From positions 1-60,947 of the forward strand of contig JAJDTT010000061.1 of the NCBI GenBank assembly GCA_022827025.1: a DNA stretch of 60,947 nucleotides, given 5' to 3'. The stretch comes from Acidobacteriota bacterium. GTDB taxonomy: Bacteria; Acidobacteriota; UBA6911; RPQK01; JAJDTT01. Made by a program: the position numbers and the translations under genes. The notes beneath the pieces were generated by a model. That model worked only from the letters and a program-made list of their open reading frames with translations. It did no database searches and was not told where the DNA came from. Of the stretch, positions 45,286 through 53,972 are shown piece after piece (positions within the stretch are counted from its first letter, which is position 1; each line of letters starts with the position of its first letter).

Positions 45286-46973
45286 TTCTTCCTGGTTTTC
45301 TTGGGGCGGGACTTACGCTTCGAGGCCAACTCAGGCTTCAATCTCTGCATCAAGACCTGAAACATCATAGCAAAGAGGTTGCTGAACAGAAAGTAGACCA
45401 CCAAGCCACTGGACAGGTTCAAGAAGAAGAACGTGAAGACCACCGGCAGCAGCATCATCATGCGCCTCTGCATCGGGTCTCCCGCCGCGGGCGTCATCTT
45501 CTGTTGCACAACCATGCTCGCCCCCATGACGATAGGGGTGATGTAGTAGGGGTCGTGCCGGGAGAGATCCTGTATCCAGCCCACGAAAGGCGCCGCCCGC
45601 AATTCGATGGAGGAATCCAGCATGCGGTAGAAGGCGAAGAGGAAGGGCATCTGGATGAACAGCGGCAGACATCCGCCCAAAGGATTCACGCCATGCTTCT
45701 TGTACATCCCCATCATTTCGGCATTCATCTGCTGGCGCCTGGGGTCGGTCCGCTTCATCCGCTTGTACCGGTCCTGGATGGAGCGGACCTTGGGTTGAAG
45801 CTCGGCCATCTTCTTCATGGACACGATCTGCTTGTAGCGCAGGGGGAAGAGAGCCAGGTTGATGAGGAAGGTGAGAATGATGATGGCGACGCCGTAATTG
45901 CCCACATAGGCATAGCTCAGCTTCAGGCAATAGAGCAGGGGCCTCACCAGGAGGTCGAACCAGCCGTAGTCGACGATGCCGCTCAGAAAGGGATCGGCAA
46001 GAACCAACTCTTCCTGGTCCTTGGGCCCCAGAAACAAGGTGTACCGGGCCGTGCCCCTGAATTCGGCTTCTCCCAACACCAACGGCGGCTCGTCCGATTC
46101 GGTGCCCTCCACCGGCGGCCACGGGACCACCGACAGGCGCGCCGCGCGGATCTCGCCGGGCGCGATCGCCACGCAGGTGAAATACTTGCTGTCGACAGCC
46201 ACCCAGCGAGCGGCCGTCTCGATCCGGTGGGCTCCCTCCGCCAGATCGGAAGCCGCGTACTTTTCCACCGAGCCTCCCGCGTAATAGGCAACGCCGGGCC
46301 ACCAGAAATCCGTAGAAGTCCCTCCCTCCGGGTCCGCCTCTCCGAGGCCCGGCCCCAAAAGGACCGAATACGTTGCTGGTCTTCCGCCGAGCTCGACCCG
46401 GGTCCGGACCTCCAGCATATGACCCGCCTCGGGAATGCTGATCTCCTCTTCGACCAGGAGGCCCTGGCTCCGGTAGCTGAACTCAATCCGGGCGGGCGCC
46501 TGCACCCTGCCGGCAGCCGCTCCGGCAACCTCGAACGGCGAGGTGGCGAGTTCCAGGTCCAACTCTTCATCGTCCAGACGCAGCTGCATGGATCTGGGAA
46601 GACTTTCGGCGAGGTCCTGCACCAGCAGTTCCACCGGTTCTCCCGACTCATCCATGTAACGTTTGAGCTGCACGCTTTCCAGCCGGGCGCCAGTGCTGCT
46701 CCAGGTCAGAACCATGTCGTCGTTCTCGACCTGAATCCTGCGATCCTGGCCCTGGGTCGGACTCAGGGGCTCGCTGCCCGGGGGGCTGTCCCGGGAAACG
46801 CTCTCTTGCGGCGGTTCCGGTTCGACCGGCCGCTCCTCGACTTCCTGCTCCTCAGCCGTTTCGACAACGACCGGAGGCGGAGACGGCCCCAGCCGCTGGT
46901 AAAGAAAGGGAATCAGCAGCAGAACGGCCATGGAAAGGAGCATCGCCATGAGGAGGCGCTTCTCCATGTCCAT
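45282..46973 (-). CDS. yidC: membrane protein insertase YidC
   Basis: 563 aa from ATG 46973 (an ATG nine codons upstream is possible but lacks a ribosome site). N-terminal membrane segment LLMAMLLSMAVLLLIPFL, a large periplasmic domain (residues about 60-310, Gram-negative type), then the conserved insertase core YGVAIIILTFLINLALFPLRYKQ, CLPLFIQMPFLFAFYRML and further hydrophobic segments. The C-terminus is strongly basic (KRKSRPKKTRKK), as in ribosome-binding homologues. Between the first anchor and the domain is a proline/glutamate-rich linker. Confidence 0.95.
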   Translation of the reverse strand: MDMEKRLLMAMLLSMAVLLLIPFLYQRLGPSPPPVVVETAEEQEVEERPVEPEPPQESVSRDSPPGSEPLSPTQGQDRRIQVENDDMVLTWSSTGARLESVQLKRYMDESGEPVELLVQDLAESLPRSMQLRLDDEELDLELATSPFEVAGAAAGRVQAPARIEFSYRSQGLLVEEEISIPEAGHMLEVRTRVELGGRPATYSVLLGPGLGEADPEGGTSTDFWWPGVAYYAGGSVEKYAASDLAEGAHRIETAARWVAVDSKYFTCVAIAPGEIRAARLSVVPWPPVEGTESDEPPLVLGEAEFRGTARYTLFLGPKDQEELVLADPFLSGIVDYGWFDLLVRPLLYCLKLSYAYVGNYGVAIIILTFLINLALFPLRYKQIVSMKKMAELQPKVRSIQDRYKRMKRTDPRRQQMNAEMMGMYKKHGVNPLGGCLPLFIQMPFLFAFYRMLDSSIELRAAPFVGWIQDLSRHDPYYITPIVMGASMVVQQKMTPAAGDPMQRRMMMLLPVVFTFFFLNLSSGLVVYFLFSNLFAMMFQVLMQRLKPELASKRKSRPKKTRKK

Positions 46974-47043
46974 CTGTTCCGGCCCCTGACCACCCTGCAT
47001 CGTCTACACCAATCCACGAATCGCGCCGTTCGCGACCAGACTT

Positions 47044-47253
47044 CTACGGAACCGGGTCGACCCCCCCGGCGTGCCAGGGGTGGCAACACGCCACTCGCCT
47101 GAGCCCCAGCAGGATCCCCTTGAGCACTCCCTTTTTCTGAATCGCCTGGCGCATGTACTCCGAACAGGAGGGGTGAAACCGACAGGACGGGGGCAACAGA
47201 GGAGACACGAATTTCTGATACAAGCGAAGACACCCGACCAGAATCCGCCTCAC
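47044..47253 (-). CDS. yidD: membrane protein insertion efficiency factor YidD
   Basis: 69 aa. Contains YQKFVSPLLPPSCRFHPSCSEY and the later CCHPWHAGG, both hallmarks of the family. Overlaps rnpA by 4 bases. Confidence 0.95.
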   Translation of the reverse strand: MRRILVGCLRLYQKFVSPLLPPSCRFHPSCSEYMRQAIQKKGVLKGILLGLRRVACCHPWHAGGVDPVP

Positions 47254-47609
47254 CGCCTCTGCTTCCTTCTCTTCCAGCGTGAAACCACTCGGAGAAACTC
47301 TCCCTGGAGTTCCTGGAACGTGGCTGCCGCGGCGCGGCCCCGAACGTTGACCACTACATCGGAGCAGGGAAGAATTCCCCGTTTGTTCCTGCGGAAACTT
47401 TCCCGCAGGCGCCGCCGGATGCGGTTTCGCACCACGGGCCGGCCCACTTTCCGCGACGCGGCGATCCCCAGCCGGCTGAATTTCCGACCGTTCTCCCGGA
47501 AGTAGAGGACGAAGCAGGGCGCGAAGACCCTGTACCCTTCCCGGTAAACGGCGAGATATTCTTTCCGCGTGTGCAGGCGCTCTTCCCAGGAGAAACCGAA
47601 CTGTTTCAC
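47250..47609 (-). CDS. rnpA: ribonuclease P protein component
   Basis: Protein subunit of RNase P that processes tRNA 5' ends. 119 aa, very basic. Signature [29 protein letters not shown] spans about residues 45-74. Overlaps rpmH by 4 bases, the usual gene pair. Confidence 0.95.
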   Translation of the reverse strand: MKQFGFSWEERLHTRKEYLAVYREGYRVFAPCFVLYFRENGRKFSRLGIAASRKVGRPVVRNRIRRRLRESFRRNKRGILPCSDVVVNVRGRAAAATFQELQGEFLRVVSRWKRRKQRR

Positions 47610-47746
47610 CCGCTCACCGAAAGCAGCGTCCGCTTCTTGGCTCGCCTCCGCCTCAGAATCGCCCGGCCCGCCGGCGAAGCCATGCGCGCCCGGAACCCAT
47701 GATTCTTCTTGCGACGGCGATTATTCGGTTGAAAGGTTCGCTTCAT
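47606..47746 (-). CDS. rpmH: 50S ribosomal protein L34
   Basis: 46 aa beginning [20 protein letters not shown], and later [13 protein letters not shown], unmistakable L34. The frame extends 40 codons upstream, but ATG 47746 with a GGAG just upstream is the family start. Confidence 0.97.
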   Translation of the reverse strand: MKRTFQPNNRRRKKNHGFRARMASPAGRAILRRRRAKKRTLLSVSG

Positions 47747-47777
47747 CTCCGTCTCCGCCCGTATTGAAAGGAACCAG

Positions 47778-47806
47778 ATGCTATCAATTCCGGGCTTCCG
47801 GTTCAA
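47778..47806 (-). promoter_or_regulatory. candidate rpmH promoter
   Basis: Minus strand TTGAAC, 17-base spacer, TAGCAT, in the 77-base gap between pheA and rpmH. Leader about 25 bases. Confidence 0.45.
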
Positions 47807-47823
47807 CTCGCCCCACAGCGCGG

Positions 47824-48693
47824 CTACATGCCCTTCCTCGCATGCGTCGCATCCCTGGGGTAACAACCCAGCACGTTCACGAACTCCGTTAATTCACCGA
47901 GGTGGCTCAACGCGTTGCGCACCCGCGCCTCACCGGTGTTCCCGAGAAAGTCGAGGTAGAACAGGTACTCCCAGGGACGCCCGTGGATGGGGCGCGACTC
48001 GATCTTGGTGAGGTCGATGTCCCTCAGCGCGAAGACGCTGAGACACTTGAAGAGCGCGCCTGCGGCATTCTTGAAGCTGAAGACGATGGAGGTCTTGTCC
48101 GCGGCTTCGGACACCGAGGATCTGCTCGAGAGCAGAACGAAACGGGTGAAGTTCTCCTCGCTGTCCTCGATCCGCTCCATCAGCACTTTCGCGCCATAAA
48201 ATCGAGCGGCGTTCCTGCTGGCGATGGCGGCATGGTCCCGGAGGCCTTCTTCCACGATCTCCTTGACGCTTCCGGAAGTGTCATAGCCGGTTTCCCGCAC
48301 CAGGTGCGGATACCGTTCGAAGAAACGCTCGCACTGATCCAGCGCCACCGGATGGGAGCGGACCGTTTTCACGTGCTCGAAGCGGCCGCCAGCCAGCACG
48401 ATCAAGCTGTGCTCTACGGGCAGATTGGTCTCCTGCCGGATTCTCAAGCCATGGCGGACCAGAAGATCGTAGTTCCGGTGAATCGATCCCGCCAGAGAAT
48501 TCTCGATGGGAATGACGCAACAGCCACATTCTCCCCGGGTCGTACGCTGAAAGACTTCGTCAAAAGTCCGGCAGCAGAGAAACTCCACCGGCGCCGGGAC
48601 CATCTGCCTTGCCGCCTGCTCGCTGAACGATCCGCGTTCTCCCTGAATGGCGACTCGGGTCGCCTTTCCCTTGTCGTACCGATCCACGTCCAA
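47824..48693 (-). CDS. pheA: prephenate dehydratase
   Basis: Converts prephenate to phenylpyruvate for phenylalanine synthesis. Motifs: [32 protein letters not shown], the catalytic [10 protein letters not shown] and an ACT domain with [20 protein letters not shown], so feedback control by phenylalanine is likely. The open frame runs back into the tRNA-Sec gene, so the start must be internal: TTG 48693 has GGAGG six bases upstream (289 aa); a GTG two codons later is the alternative. No chorismate mutase domain. Confidence 0.9.
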   Translation of the reverse strand: MDVDRYDKGKATRVAIQGERGSFSEQAARQMVPAPVEFLCCRTFDEVFQRTTRGECGCCVIPIENSLAGSIHRNYDLLVRHGLRIRQETNLPVEHSLIVLAGGRFEHVKTVRSHPVALDQCERFFERYPHLVRETGYDTSGSVKEIVEEGLRDHAAIASRNAARFYGAKVLMERIEDSEENFTRFVLLSSRSSVSEAADKTSIVFSFKNAAGALFKCLSVFALRDIDLTKIESRPIHGRPWEYLFYLDFLGNTGEARVRNALSHLGELTEFVNVLGCYPRDATHARKGM

Positions 48694-48744
48694 CCGGAAC
48701 CTCCAATTCCGCTCTCGTCCAACCTCCAGGCCAGCGCCATCCGG

Positions 48745-48840
48745 CGGAGGCACATGGGAATCGAACCCACCGGCCCCGGATCTCGCCGCGGCCCGACTGA
48801 TTTTGAAGACCAGGCCCGTCACCAGACGAGAAGTGCCTCC
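48745..48840 (-). tRNA. selC: tRNA-Sec (anticodon TCA)
   Basis: 96-nt minus-strand gene with the features of bacterial selenocysteine tRNA: 8-bp acceptor stem (GGAGGCAC/GTGCCTCC), 6-bp D stem (CTCGTC/GACGGG), anticodon loop CTTCAAA giving TCA, a long GC-rich variable arm, a T arm with loop TTCGATT and a 5-bp T stem (one G-U), and discriminator G. CCA is not encoded. A leucine, serine or suppressor tRNA with UCA anticodon would not have the 8+5 acceptor/T arrangement. Confidence 0.93.
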
Positions 48841-48848
48841 GTGCCGTC

Positions 48849-48857
48849 ATTCTAGCA
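48849..48857 (-). promoter_or_regulatory. candidate tRNA-Sec promoter (extended -10)
   Basis: Minus strand TGCTAGAAT ends 8 bases before the tRNA 5' end. No good -35. It may also transcribe pheA, whose start is about 50 bases beyond the tRNA. Confidence 0.4.
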
Positions 48858-48907
48858 CTCAAGAGGCTCTTTTCCGGCTGAACGGCGGCTGCTACCATCA
48901 CGCTGGA

Positions 48908-50074
48908 ATGACCAAGACGCGGGAACGGCGGCTCCCGGAGTCCGTACAATCTCTCTGCCGCAGCGCCGCGCGCTTGCGCGACCAGGTCAAGGGCCGGACC
49001 ATCAGCTTTTCGCCCAAAGTCTTCCTTCCGTTGACCCGCCTCTGCCGCGACCGTTGCGGCTACTGCGCCTTCCGGCAGGATCCCAATGACGCGACTCCAA
49101 ACTACATGACCCCGGAGCAGGTTCTCGCCGTGGTTCGCCGGGGAGAAGAACTGGGCTGCCGCGAGGCCCTCTTCGTCCTGGGCGACCGCCCGGAGCAAAG
49201 CTACCCCGGGGCGCGCCTCTGGCTCCGTCAGCACGGATACGACAGCACCATCGAGTATCTCCACGACATGTGCTCTCTGGTTCTGGAGGAGACCCGGCTC
49301 TTTCCCCACAGCAATCCCGGCATCCTCACCCGGCGCGAGTTGGCGTCCCTGAAACAGGTCAACGCGTCCATGGGCCTGATGCTGGAAAGCACGAGCCGCC
49401 GACTCAGCGAACCGGGAGGACCGCATCATCGGAATCCGACCAAGGATCCCCAACTTCGACTCCGAGTGCTGCGGGACGCGGGCGAGCTGAAGATCCCCTT
49501 CACAACCGGCCTCCTGGTCGGAATCGGAGAAACCGGCCGGGAACGGATCGATTCCCTTCACCAACTCCGGCGTCTTCAGAGCCGGTACGGCCACCTGCAG
49601 GAATTCATCATCCAGAACTTCGTCCCCAAGCCGGGAACTCCCATGGAGGCGGCGCCGGGCGCATCCGGCCGGGAGATGATGGAGACCATCTCGCACGCCC
49701 GTCTGATCCTGGGCGGCTCAGCCAACCTGCAGGCGCCCCCCAATCTCTCGGGCCGCAACCTTCGGTATCTCGATTACCTGGATGCCGGAATCAACGATTG
49801 GGGCGGCATTTCTCCGCTGACCATCGATTTCGTGAATCCCGAGGCGCCCTGGCCTCGAATCGCCGCCCTGGCCCGTCAAACCGAATCGCGCGGTTTCCGG
49901 CTCAAGGCCCGCTTCCCCGTCTATCCCGAGTACTTTCAGGGTCCTTCCTCATTCCTGCCCTCGACTCTCCACTCCCGCTTGCGGTCGGAAGCGGATCCGG
50001 ACGGGTACTTCCCGGCCGGTTCCCTCCGGACGCATCCCCCTGTATCGACCGGGGAGGCCGCCGGTGCCCACTGA
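48908..50074 (+). CDS. cofG: 7,8-didemethyl-8-hydroxy-5-deazariboflavin synthase, CofG subunit
   Basis: Radical SAM enzyme that with CofH builds Fo, the chromophore of coenzyme F420, from the riboflavin precursor and tyrosine. The cluster-binding motif C-x3-C-x2-C is CRDRCGYC near residue 47. Also FVLGDRPEQSYPGA, EYLHDMCSLVLEETRLFPHSNPG and the C-terminal NDWGGISPLT match CofG. 388 aa from ATG 48908. Overlaps cofH by 11 bases. Confidence 0.95.
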   Translation: MTKTRERRLPESVQSLCRSAARLRDQVKGRTISFSPKVFLPLTRLCRDRCGYCAFRQDPNDATPNYMTPEQVLAVVRRGEELGCREALFVLGDRPEQSYPGARLWLRQHGYDSTIEYLHDMCSLVLEETRLFPHSNPGILTRRELASLKQVNASMGLMLESTSRRLSEPGGPHHRNPTKDPQLRLRVLRDAGELKIPFTTGLLVGIGETGRERIDSLHQLRRLQSRYGHLQEFIIQNFVPKPGTPMEAAPGASGREMMETISHARLILGGSANLQAPPNLSGRNLRYLDYLDAGINDWGGISPLTIDFVNPEAPWPRIAALARQTESRGFRLKARFPVYPEYFQGPSSFLPSTLHSRLRSEADPDGYFPAGSLRTHPPVSTGEAAGAH

Positions 50075-51368
50075 TCCGGAGCGGGCGCTGAGCGGGGTTC
50101 GAATCGGCGTCGCCCGAATTTTGGGCAGAGCCCTGGAGGGCGGGGACCTGGCGGTTCCCGACATGGTCCGCCTGTTGGAGTGCCGGGGACCCGAGTTTCT
50201 CGCCCTGCTGGAAGCCGCCGACTCCCTGAGGCGCCGTTCCGTCGGCGACCCCGTGACCTACGTGGTCAACCGGAATATCAATTTCACCAACGTCTGCACC
50301 AAGAAATGCAGCTTTTGCGCCTTCAGCCGAACCTACCGCAGCGACGAAGGCTATTGGCTGCCCGTTTCCGAAATCGTCCGCCGGGCCCGGGAGGCGCGGC
50401 AATTCGGCGCAACGGAGGTCTGCATCCAGGCCGGGCTGCCGCCCGCCATGCCGGGAGACCTCTATATTCGAATCTGCCAGGCCGTGACCGACGCCCTGCC
50501 GGGCCTGCACGTCCATGCCTTTTCGCCGGAGGAGATCTCATACGGGTGCCGGCGTTCCGGGATGCGGGTTCGGGATTACCTGGCGGAACTCCTCGATGCG
50601 GGAATCGGCAGCCTGCCCGGCACGTCCGCCGAGATACTGGATGACGATCTCCGCAACGTCATCTCGCCCGGCCGCATCAGCAGCGGTGAATGGACCCGGA
50701 TCATCTCGACGGCCCACTCCCTCGGCATCCGGACCTCCTCCACCATGATGTTCGGTCACCTCGAAACCCCGGTCCACGTCGCACGGCACTTGGCGCACCT
50801 GAGAACCATCCAACGCCAGACCGGCGGTTTCACCGAGTTCGTACCCCTGGGCTTCGTCCACACGGAGGCGCCCCTCTACCAGAGCGGACGGCTGCCGAAG
50901 CTCCGGCCCGGACCCACGGGTTGGGAGGTTCTGAAGGTCCACGCCGTCTCCCGGCTGGCGCTGGACAAGGACATTCCCAACCTCCAGGTCTCGTGGGTCA
51001 AGGAAGGGATGAAGCTGGCTCAACTCTGTCTGGCAGCCGGCGCCAACGACCTGGGGGGCACGCTGATCAACGAGAGCATTTCCACCGCCGCCGGGGCCGG
51101 CCACGGCCAACTCGTGACCCCGGAAGAGCTGCATCGCGTGATTCGCGACGCGGGCCGGGTCCCGGCGGAACGGGACACGCTCTACCGGACCCTGCGCACC
51201 TTCGGCGGCGGCGACGAAGACGGGGCTCACCCTCTGGATTCCCTGCGCACCGGCGACCGGAACCGCTTCGGCTCCTACGCCCAGTTGACCCGGTCGCGGA
51301 GGTTTCGCTTCAACCCCGGTTCAGCACCGGTCTCGGGGACGCGGGAAACTTCCGCCACGGACGGTTAG
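50064..51368 (+). CDS. cofH: 5-amino-6-(D-ribitylamino)uracil--tyrosine 4-hydroxyphenyl transferase, CofH subunit
   Basis: Second radical SAM half of Fo synthase, 434 aa, GTG start at 50064 inside the end of cofG. Cluster motif CTKKCSFC near residue 78 after VNRNINFTNV; SPEEISYG, LGIRTSSTMMFGHLETP and ANDLGGTLINESIS are family features. Separate CofG and CofH, as in archaea and cyanobacteria, rather than the fused FbiC of actinobacteria. Confidence 0.95.
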   Translation: MPTDPERALSGVRIGVARILGRALEGGDLAVPDMVRLLECRGPEFLALLEAADSLRRRSVGDPVTYVVNRNINFTNVCTKKCSFCAFSRTYRSDEGYWLPVSEIVRRAREARQFGATEVCIQAGLPPAMPGDLYIRICQAVTDALPGLHVHAFSPEEISYGCRRSGMRVRDYLAELLDAGIGSLPGTSAEILDDDLRNVISPGRISSGEWTRIISTAHSLGIRTSSTMMFGHLETPVHVARHLAHLRTIQRQTGGFTEFVPLGFVHTEAPLYQSGRLPKLRPGPTGWEVLKVHAVSRLALDKDIPNLQVSWVKEGMKLAQLCLAAGANDLGGTLINESISTAAGAGHGQLVTPEELHRVIRDAGRVPAERDTLYRTLRTFGGGDEDGAHPLDSLRTGDRNRFGSYAQLTRSRRFRFNPGSAPVSGTRETSATDG

Positions 51369-51392
51369 TGTGCTGTCCCTCAAAAAGACGCA

Positions 51393-51505
51393 GGGGCGAC
51401 CCTTGTGTGGTCGCCCGCCCGGCAACGGCGGCCGAGTCGTCCCGGGGGAAGCTTTGTACTGGTGGCGTGACCTGGACCGAAGAGGGCACCCACAAGGGGT
51501 GCCCC
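51393..51505. repeat. paired GC hairpins flanking a 113-bp intergenic repeat
   Basis: Left hairpin GGGCGACC/GGTCGCCC (8-bp stem, 7-base loop, 51394-51416) and right hairpin GGGCACC/GGTGCCC (7-bp stem, 7-base loop, 51484-51504). The two ends are imperfect inverted copies of each other (GCAGGGGCGACCCTTGT versus GTAGGGGCACCCCTTGT). It fills the space between the converging cofH and cofE genes and could stop transcription from both sides. Confidence 0.6.
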
Positions 51506-51566
51506 TACGGGGATTCGAAATCGAGGCTCGATCCGTTACGAACACATGTATTTGCGGGGCGGCGGG

Positions 51567-52322
51567 CTAGCGAAACAGGTCCCGGTCCGCAGGCCGGACC
51601 AGGTTCGACGCATCGCCCGGCCCTTCTTCCAGACGCACTCCCCGGACCAGGGCCGCCGGCACCCGGCGACGCTTTCCCATCACCAGCTCCGCGGCGGAGG
51701 CGATTTCGTCGGCACGGGCGATGCAGGTGGACTGCAGGGTTCGGCCGAACCCGTCTTTTCTGCCCCGGTAGTCCGACAACGGCATTCCTCCCGCCACGCC
51801 GATGGCCACGTTCACCTGCCCCTCGCGCCAGGGACGGCCGAACGTGTCGGCAATGATCACCACCAGGTCCCACCCCGCCGCCTCTTTCAGGCCCGCCCTG
51901 ATGGCGGCCGCGGAGCGGTCCGGATCCTCCGGGAGCAGGGTGGCCATTCCCTCCGGACTGTTGGAGAGATCCACCCCGGCATTGGCGCACACGAACCCGT
52001 GCCTGGTTTCGGCCAGCAGCACCCCGCGATCCAGCTTCACGATCCTCCGGCTCTCGGACAGGGCCAATTCGACCACCCTGGGATCCCGGCCCCATTCCCG
52101 CGCCCAGGAGTCGGCCAACGGAGACGGGGTGACCGCCGCCAGGGGAACGATCCGCCCCTCCGCCTTGGAAACGATCTTGTGAGCCAACACCAGAATGTCC
52201 CCTGAGCGAGCCTGCAAGGGGAGCTTCGTCAGCGCCTCTGCCAGGAGCGGGACCAGGGCGTCCCCCGGCTTCACTTCGGGGAGTCCCGGGAGGGCCAGGA
52301 TGCGCACGCCGGTGTTATTCAT
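51567..52322 (-). CDS. cofE: coenzyme F420-0:L-glutamate ligase
   Basis: GTP-dependent addition of glutamates to F420-0. 251 aa from ATG 52322. Motifs: SGDILVLAHKIVSKAEGR near residue 40, and DTFGRPWREGQVNVAIGVAG near 155; AETRHGFVCANAGVD lies between. Only the ligase domain is present: the C-terminal nitroreductase-like domain found fused in FbiB of mycobacteria is absent. Overlaps cofC by 8 bases. Confidence 0.93.
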   Translation of the reverse strand: MNNTGVRILALPGLPEVKPGDALVPLLAEALTKLPLQARSGDILVLAHKIVSKAEGRIVPLAAVTPSPLADSWAREWGRDPRVVELALSESRRIVKLDRGVLLAETRHGFVCANAGVDLSNSPEGMATLLPEDPDRSAAAIRAGLKEAAGWDLVVIIADTFGRPWREGQVNVAIGVAGGMPLSDYRGRKDGFGRTLQSTCIARADEIASAAELVMGKRRRVPAALVRGVRLEEGPGDASNLVRPADRDLFR

Positions 52323-52989
52323 CAAGGTTCCACCCCTCCTCGGCCAGGCGGGCGACGAGGCCATTCTCGGCGAGATACCTCCTGGTCGCCGCCCCTCCCT
52401 TCGCGCGCCAGAACCGCAACAGATCTTCGGGGGCGTCCAGGTCGAGGCCGAACCGCGGGTTCGAGAGCACGGTGGCGGGAACCCGGGCGCGGCGCGCCTC
52501 CGCCAGATGCCGGCGCAGGCTGTCACGGCCGAAGCGGGACGGAAAGGCATCCGGCGGCATTCTCAACAGGGCATTGGTGCCCCGGCCGTCCCGCGAGGGC
52601 ACCAGGAGCGCCGCCGGAGCGGCCAGCGTTCGTCCCAGCAAAGCATCCACATCCCGCCCCTCGATGAGAGGGACGTCAAGCGGCACCCTGAGGACGCACG
52701 TTGCTCCCTGTTGGCGAAGCGCGGCTGCACTCTCGTCCACGGAGCGGCTCTCGGAGGTTTGGGACCGCTCCCGGATGAACTCCCACCGCCGCCGGGCGGC
52801 ATAGGCCGCAAGCTCAGGGTCCCGGCCGGCGACCACCACCTTGTCCGGCATTTTCGCGCACACCAGGGCCCTGCCCACATCCTCCAACATGGCCCGGACC
52901 AGCCCCGTCCTCTCCCGGCGGGACAGCCAGGGAGCCATTCTCCGTTTGGCTTGGGCCAGTTCCTTGACCGGCAACAGAACGACGTTCAC
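52315..52989 (-). CDS. cofC: 2-phospho-L-lactate (or PEP) guanylyltransferase CofC/FbiD
   Basis: Activates a three-carbon phosphoacid with GTP for F420 synthesis. 224 aa from GTG 52989, which overlaps the cofD stop as GTGA. Motifs: VVLLPVKELAQAKRRM at the N-terminus (nucleotide binding), LRVPLDVPLIEG and NPRFGLDLDAPEDL. The substrate (2-phospholactate, PEP or 3-phosphoglycerate) cannot be read directly. The open frame runs 233 codons farther upstream, but only through cofD. Confidence 0.88.
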   Translation of the reverse strand: MNVVLLPVKELAQAKRRMAPWLSRRERTGLVRAMLEDVGRALVCAKMPDKVVVAGRDPELAAYAARRRWEFIRERSQTSESRSVDESAAALRQQGATCVLRVPLDVPLIEGRDVDALLGRTLAAPAALLVPSRDGRGTNALLRMPPDAFPSRFGRDSLRRHLAEARRARVPATVLSNPRFGLDLDAPEDLLRFWRAKGGAATRRYLAENGLVARLAEEGWNLDE

Positions 52990-53966
52990 ACCAATCGCAA
53001 CAGGGCGCGCGCCAGAGCCCGTTTCGCGCCGGAGGTGTCCATGACGGTATTTCGGACCACGACCCGCATGCCCAGACGTTCGATGGCCGGTGCGCTTCCG
53101 GCATCGCGTTCGTCCAACACGAAAACATCCAGGAGGCCCCGGTAGATCCGGGCAACCCCTTCGGCGGAGACCGGATGCCCCAGCTCCCCGAGCATCTTCG
53201 CCGCCGGCCCCTTGAGGGCGCGCCCGCCGACAATGGGACTGACCGCCGCCACCAAGCCGCGGCTCGCGGCCACAGCCCGCCTGATTCCGGGGACCGCCAG
53301 GATGGGTCCTACGCTGATGAAAGGGTTGCTGGGACAGATGACCACGATCCGGGCGTCTCGAATGGCCTCTTCGACTCCCGGGCCGGCGCGCTGACGACTC
53401 ACACCAGTGTATTCGAAGCCCTGGACCCGAGGCGCGCACTTCTCCCGGACCAGGTACTCCTGAAGATGAAGGCGCCCGGCATCGGTCTTCACCAGAGTCG
53501 GCGTGTAGCCTTCCGCCATGGGCAGGACCGAAACTTCCACCCCCAGGGCCTCGCAGAGGTGTGCGGTCACGGCCGCCAGACCCCACCCCTGGCTCAACAG
53601 CGACGTCCGCCGGAGATGGGTCGCCAGATCCTGGTCTCCCAACCCGAACCACGTGTCCGCCCCCAAGCGGCCAAGGGCCTTCAAGCAACGGAACGTGTCC
53701 CCCTCGATGCCCCAGCCCCAGGCCCGGTTGGACAGGCCCGCCAGGGTATAGGTGATGGTGTCGAGATCCGGGCAGATCCGGAGCCCGAAGGCTTCCAGGT
53801 CATCCCCGGTATTCACCACGACGGAAAGGCGGCTTCCGAGCCCTTCCCGCGCCAGGCCCCAGACCAATTTTGCGGCGCCCACCCCTCCGGCCAAGGCCAC
53901 CACGGGAGCGGCATCCGGCCCGGAGAATTCATCGCCGGTCCCGACACGGGCAGGAGCTGCCGCCAC
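52986..53966 (-). CDS. cofD: 2-phospho-L-lactate transferase CofD/FbiA
   Basis: Joins the activated phosphoacid to Fo to give F420-0 (or its dehydro form). 326 aa. Motifs: VVALAGGVGAAKLVWGLA near residue 23, VVNTGDDLEAFGLRICPDLDTI, WGIEGDTF and ICPSNPFISVGPILAVPG. The first 20 residues are not family sequence, and an internal GTG near VVALAGG is an alternative start. Confidence 0.94.
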   Translation of the reverse strand: MAAAPARVGTGDEFSGPDAAPVVALAGGVGAAKLVWGLAREGLGSRLSVVVNTGDDLEAFGLRICPDLDTITYTLAGLSNRAWGWGIEGDTFRCLKALGRLGADTWFGLGDQDLATHLRRTSLLSQGWGLAAVTAHLCEALGVEVSVLPMAEGYTPTLVKTDAGRLHLQEYLVREKCAPRVQGFEYTGVSRQRAGPGVEEAIRDARIVVICPSNPFISVGPILAVPGIRRAVAASRGLVAAVSPIVGGRALKGPAAKMLGELGHPVSAEGVARIYRGLLDVFVLDERDAGSAPAIERLGMRVVVRNTVMDTSGAKRALARALLRLV

Positions 53967-53972
53967 GGATCT

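Noticed and set aside
48694-48822. Longer pheA start (48822) as the open frame allows
   Set aside because: It would run through the tRNA-Sec gene; TTG 48693 with GGAGG upstream places the conserved AIQGERG motif at the normal distance from the N-terminus.
38340-48900. Selenoprotein gene near the tRNA-Sec
   Set aside because: None of the genes I call here appears interrupted by an in-frame TGA between matching homologous parts, and I saw no SECIS-like hairpin after a TGA.
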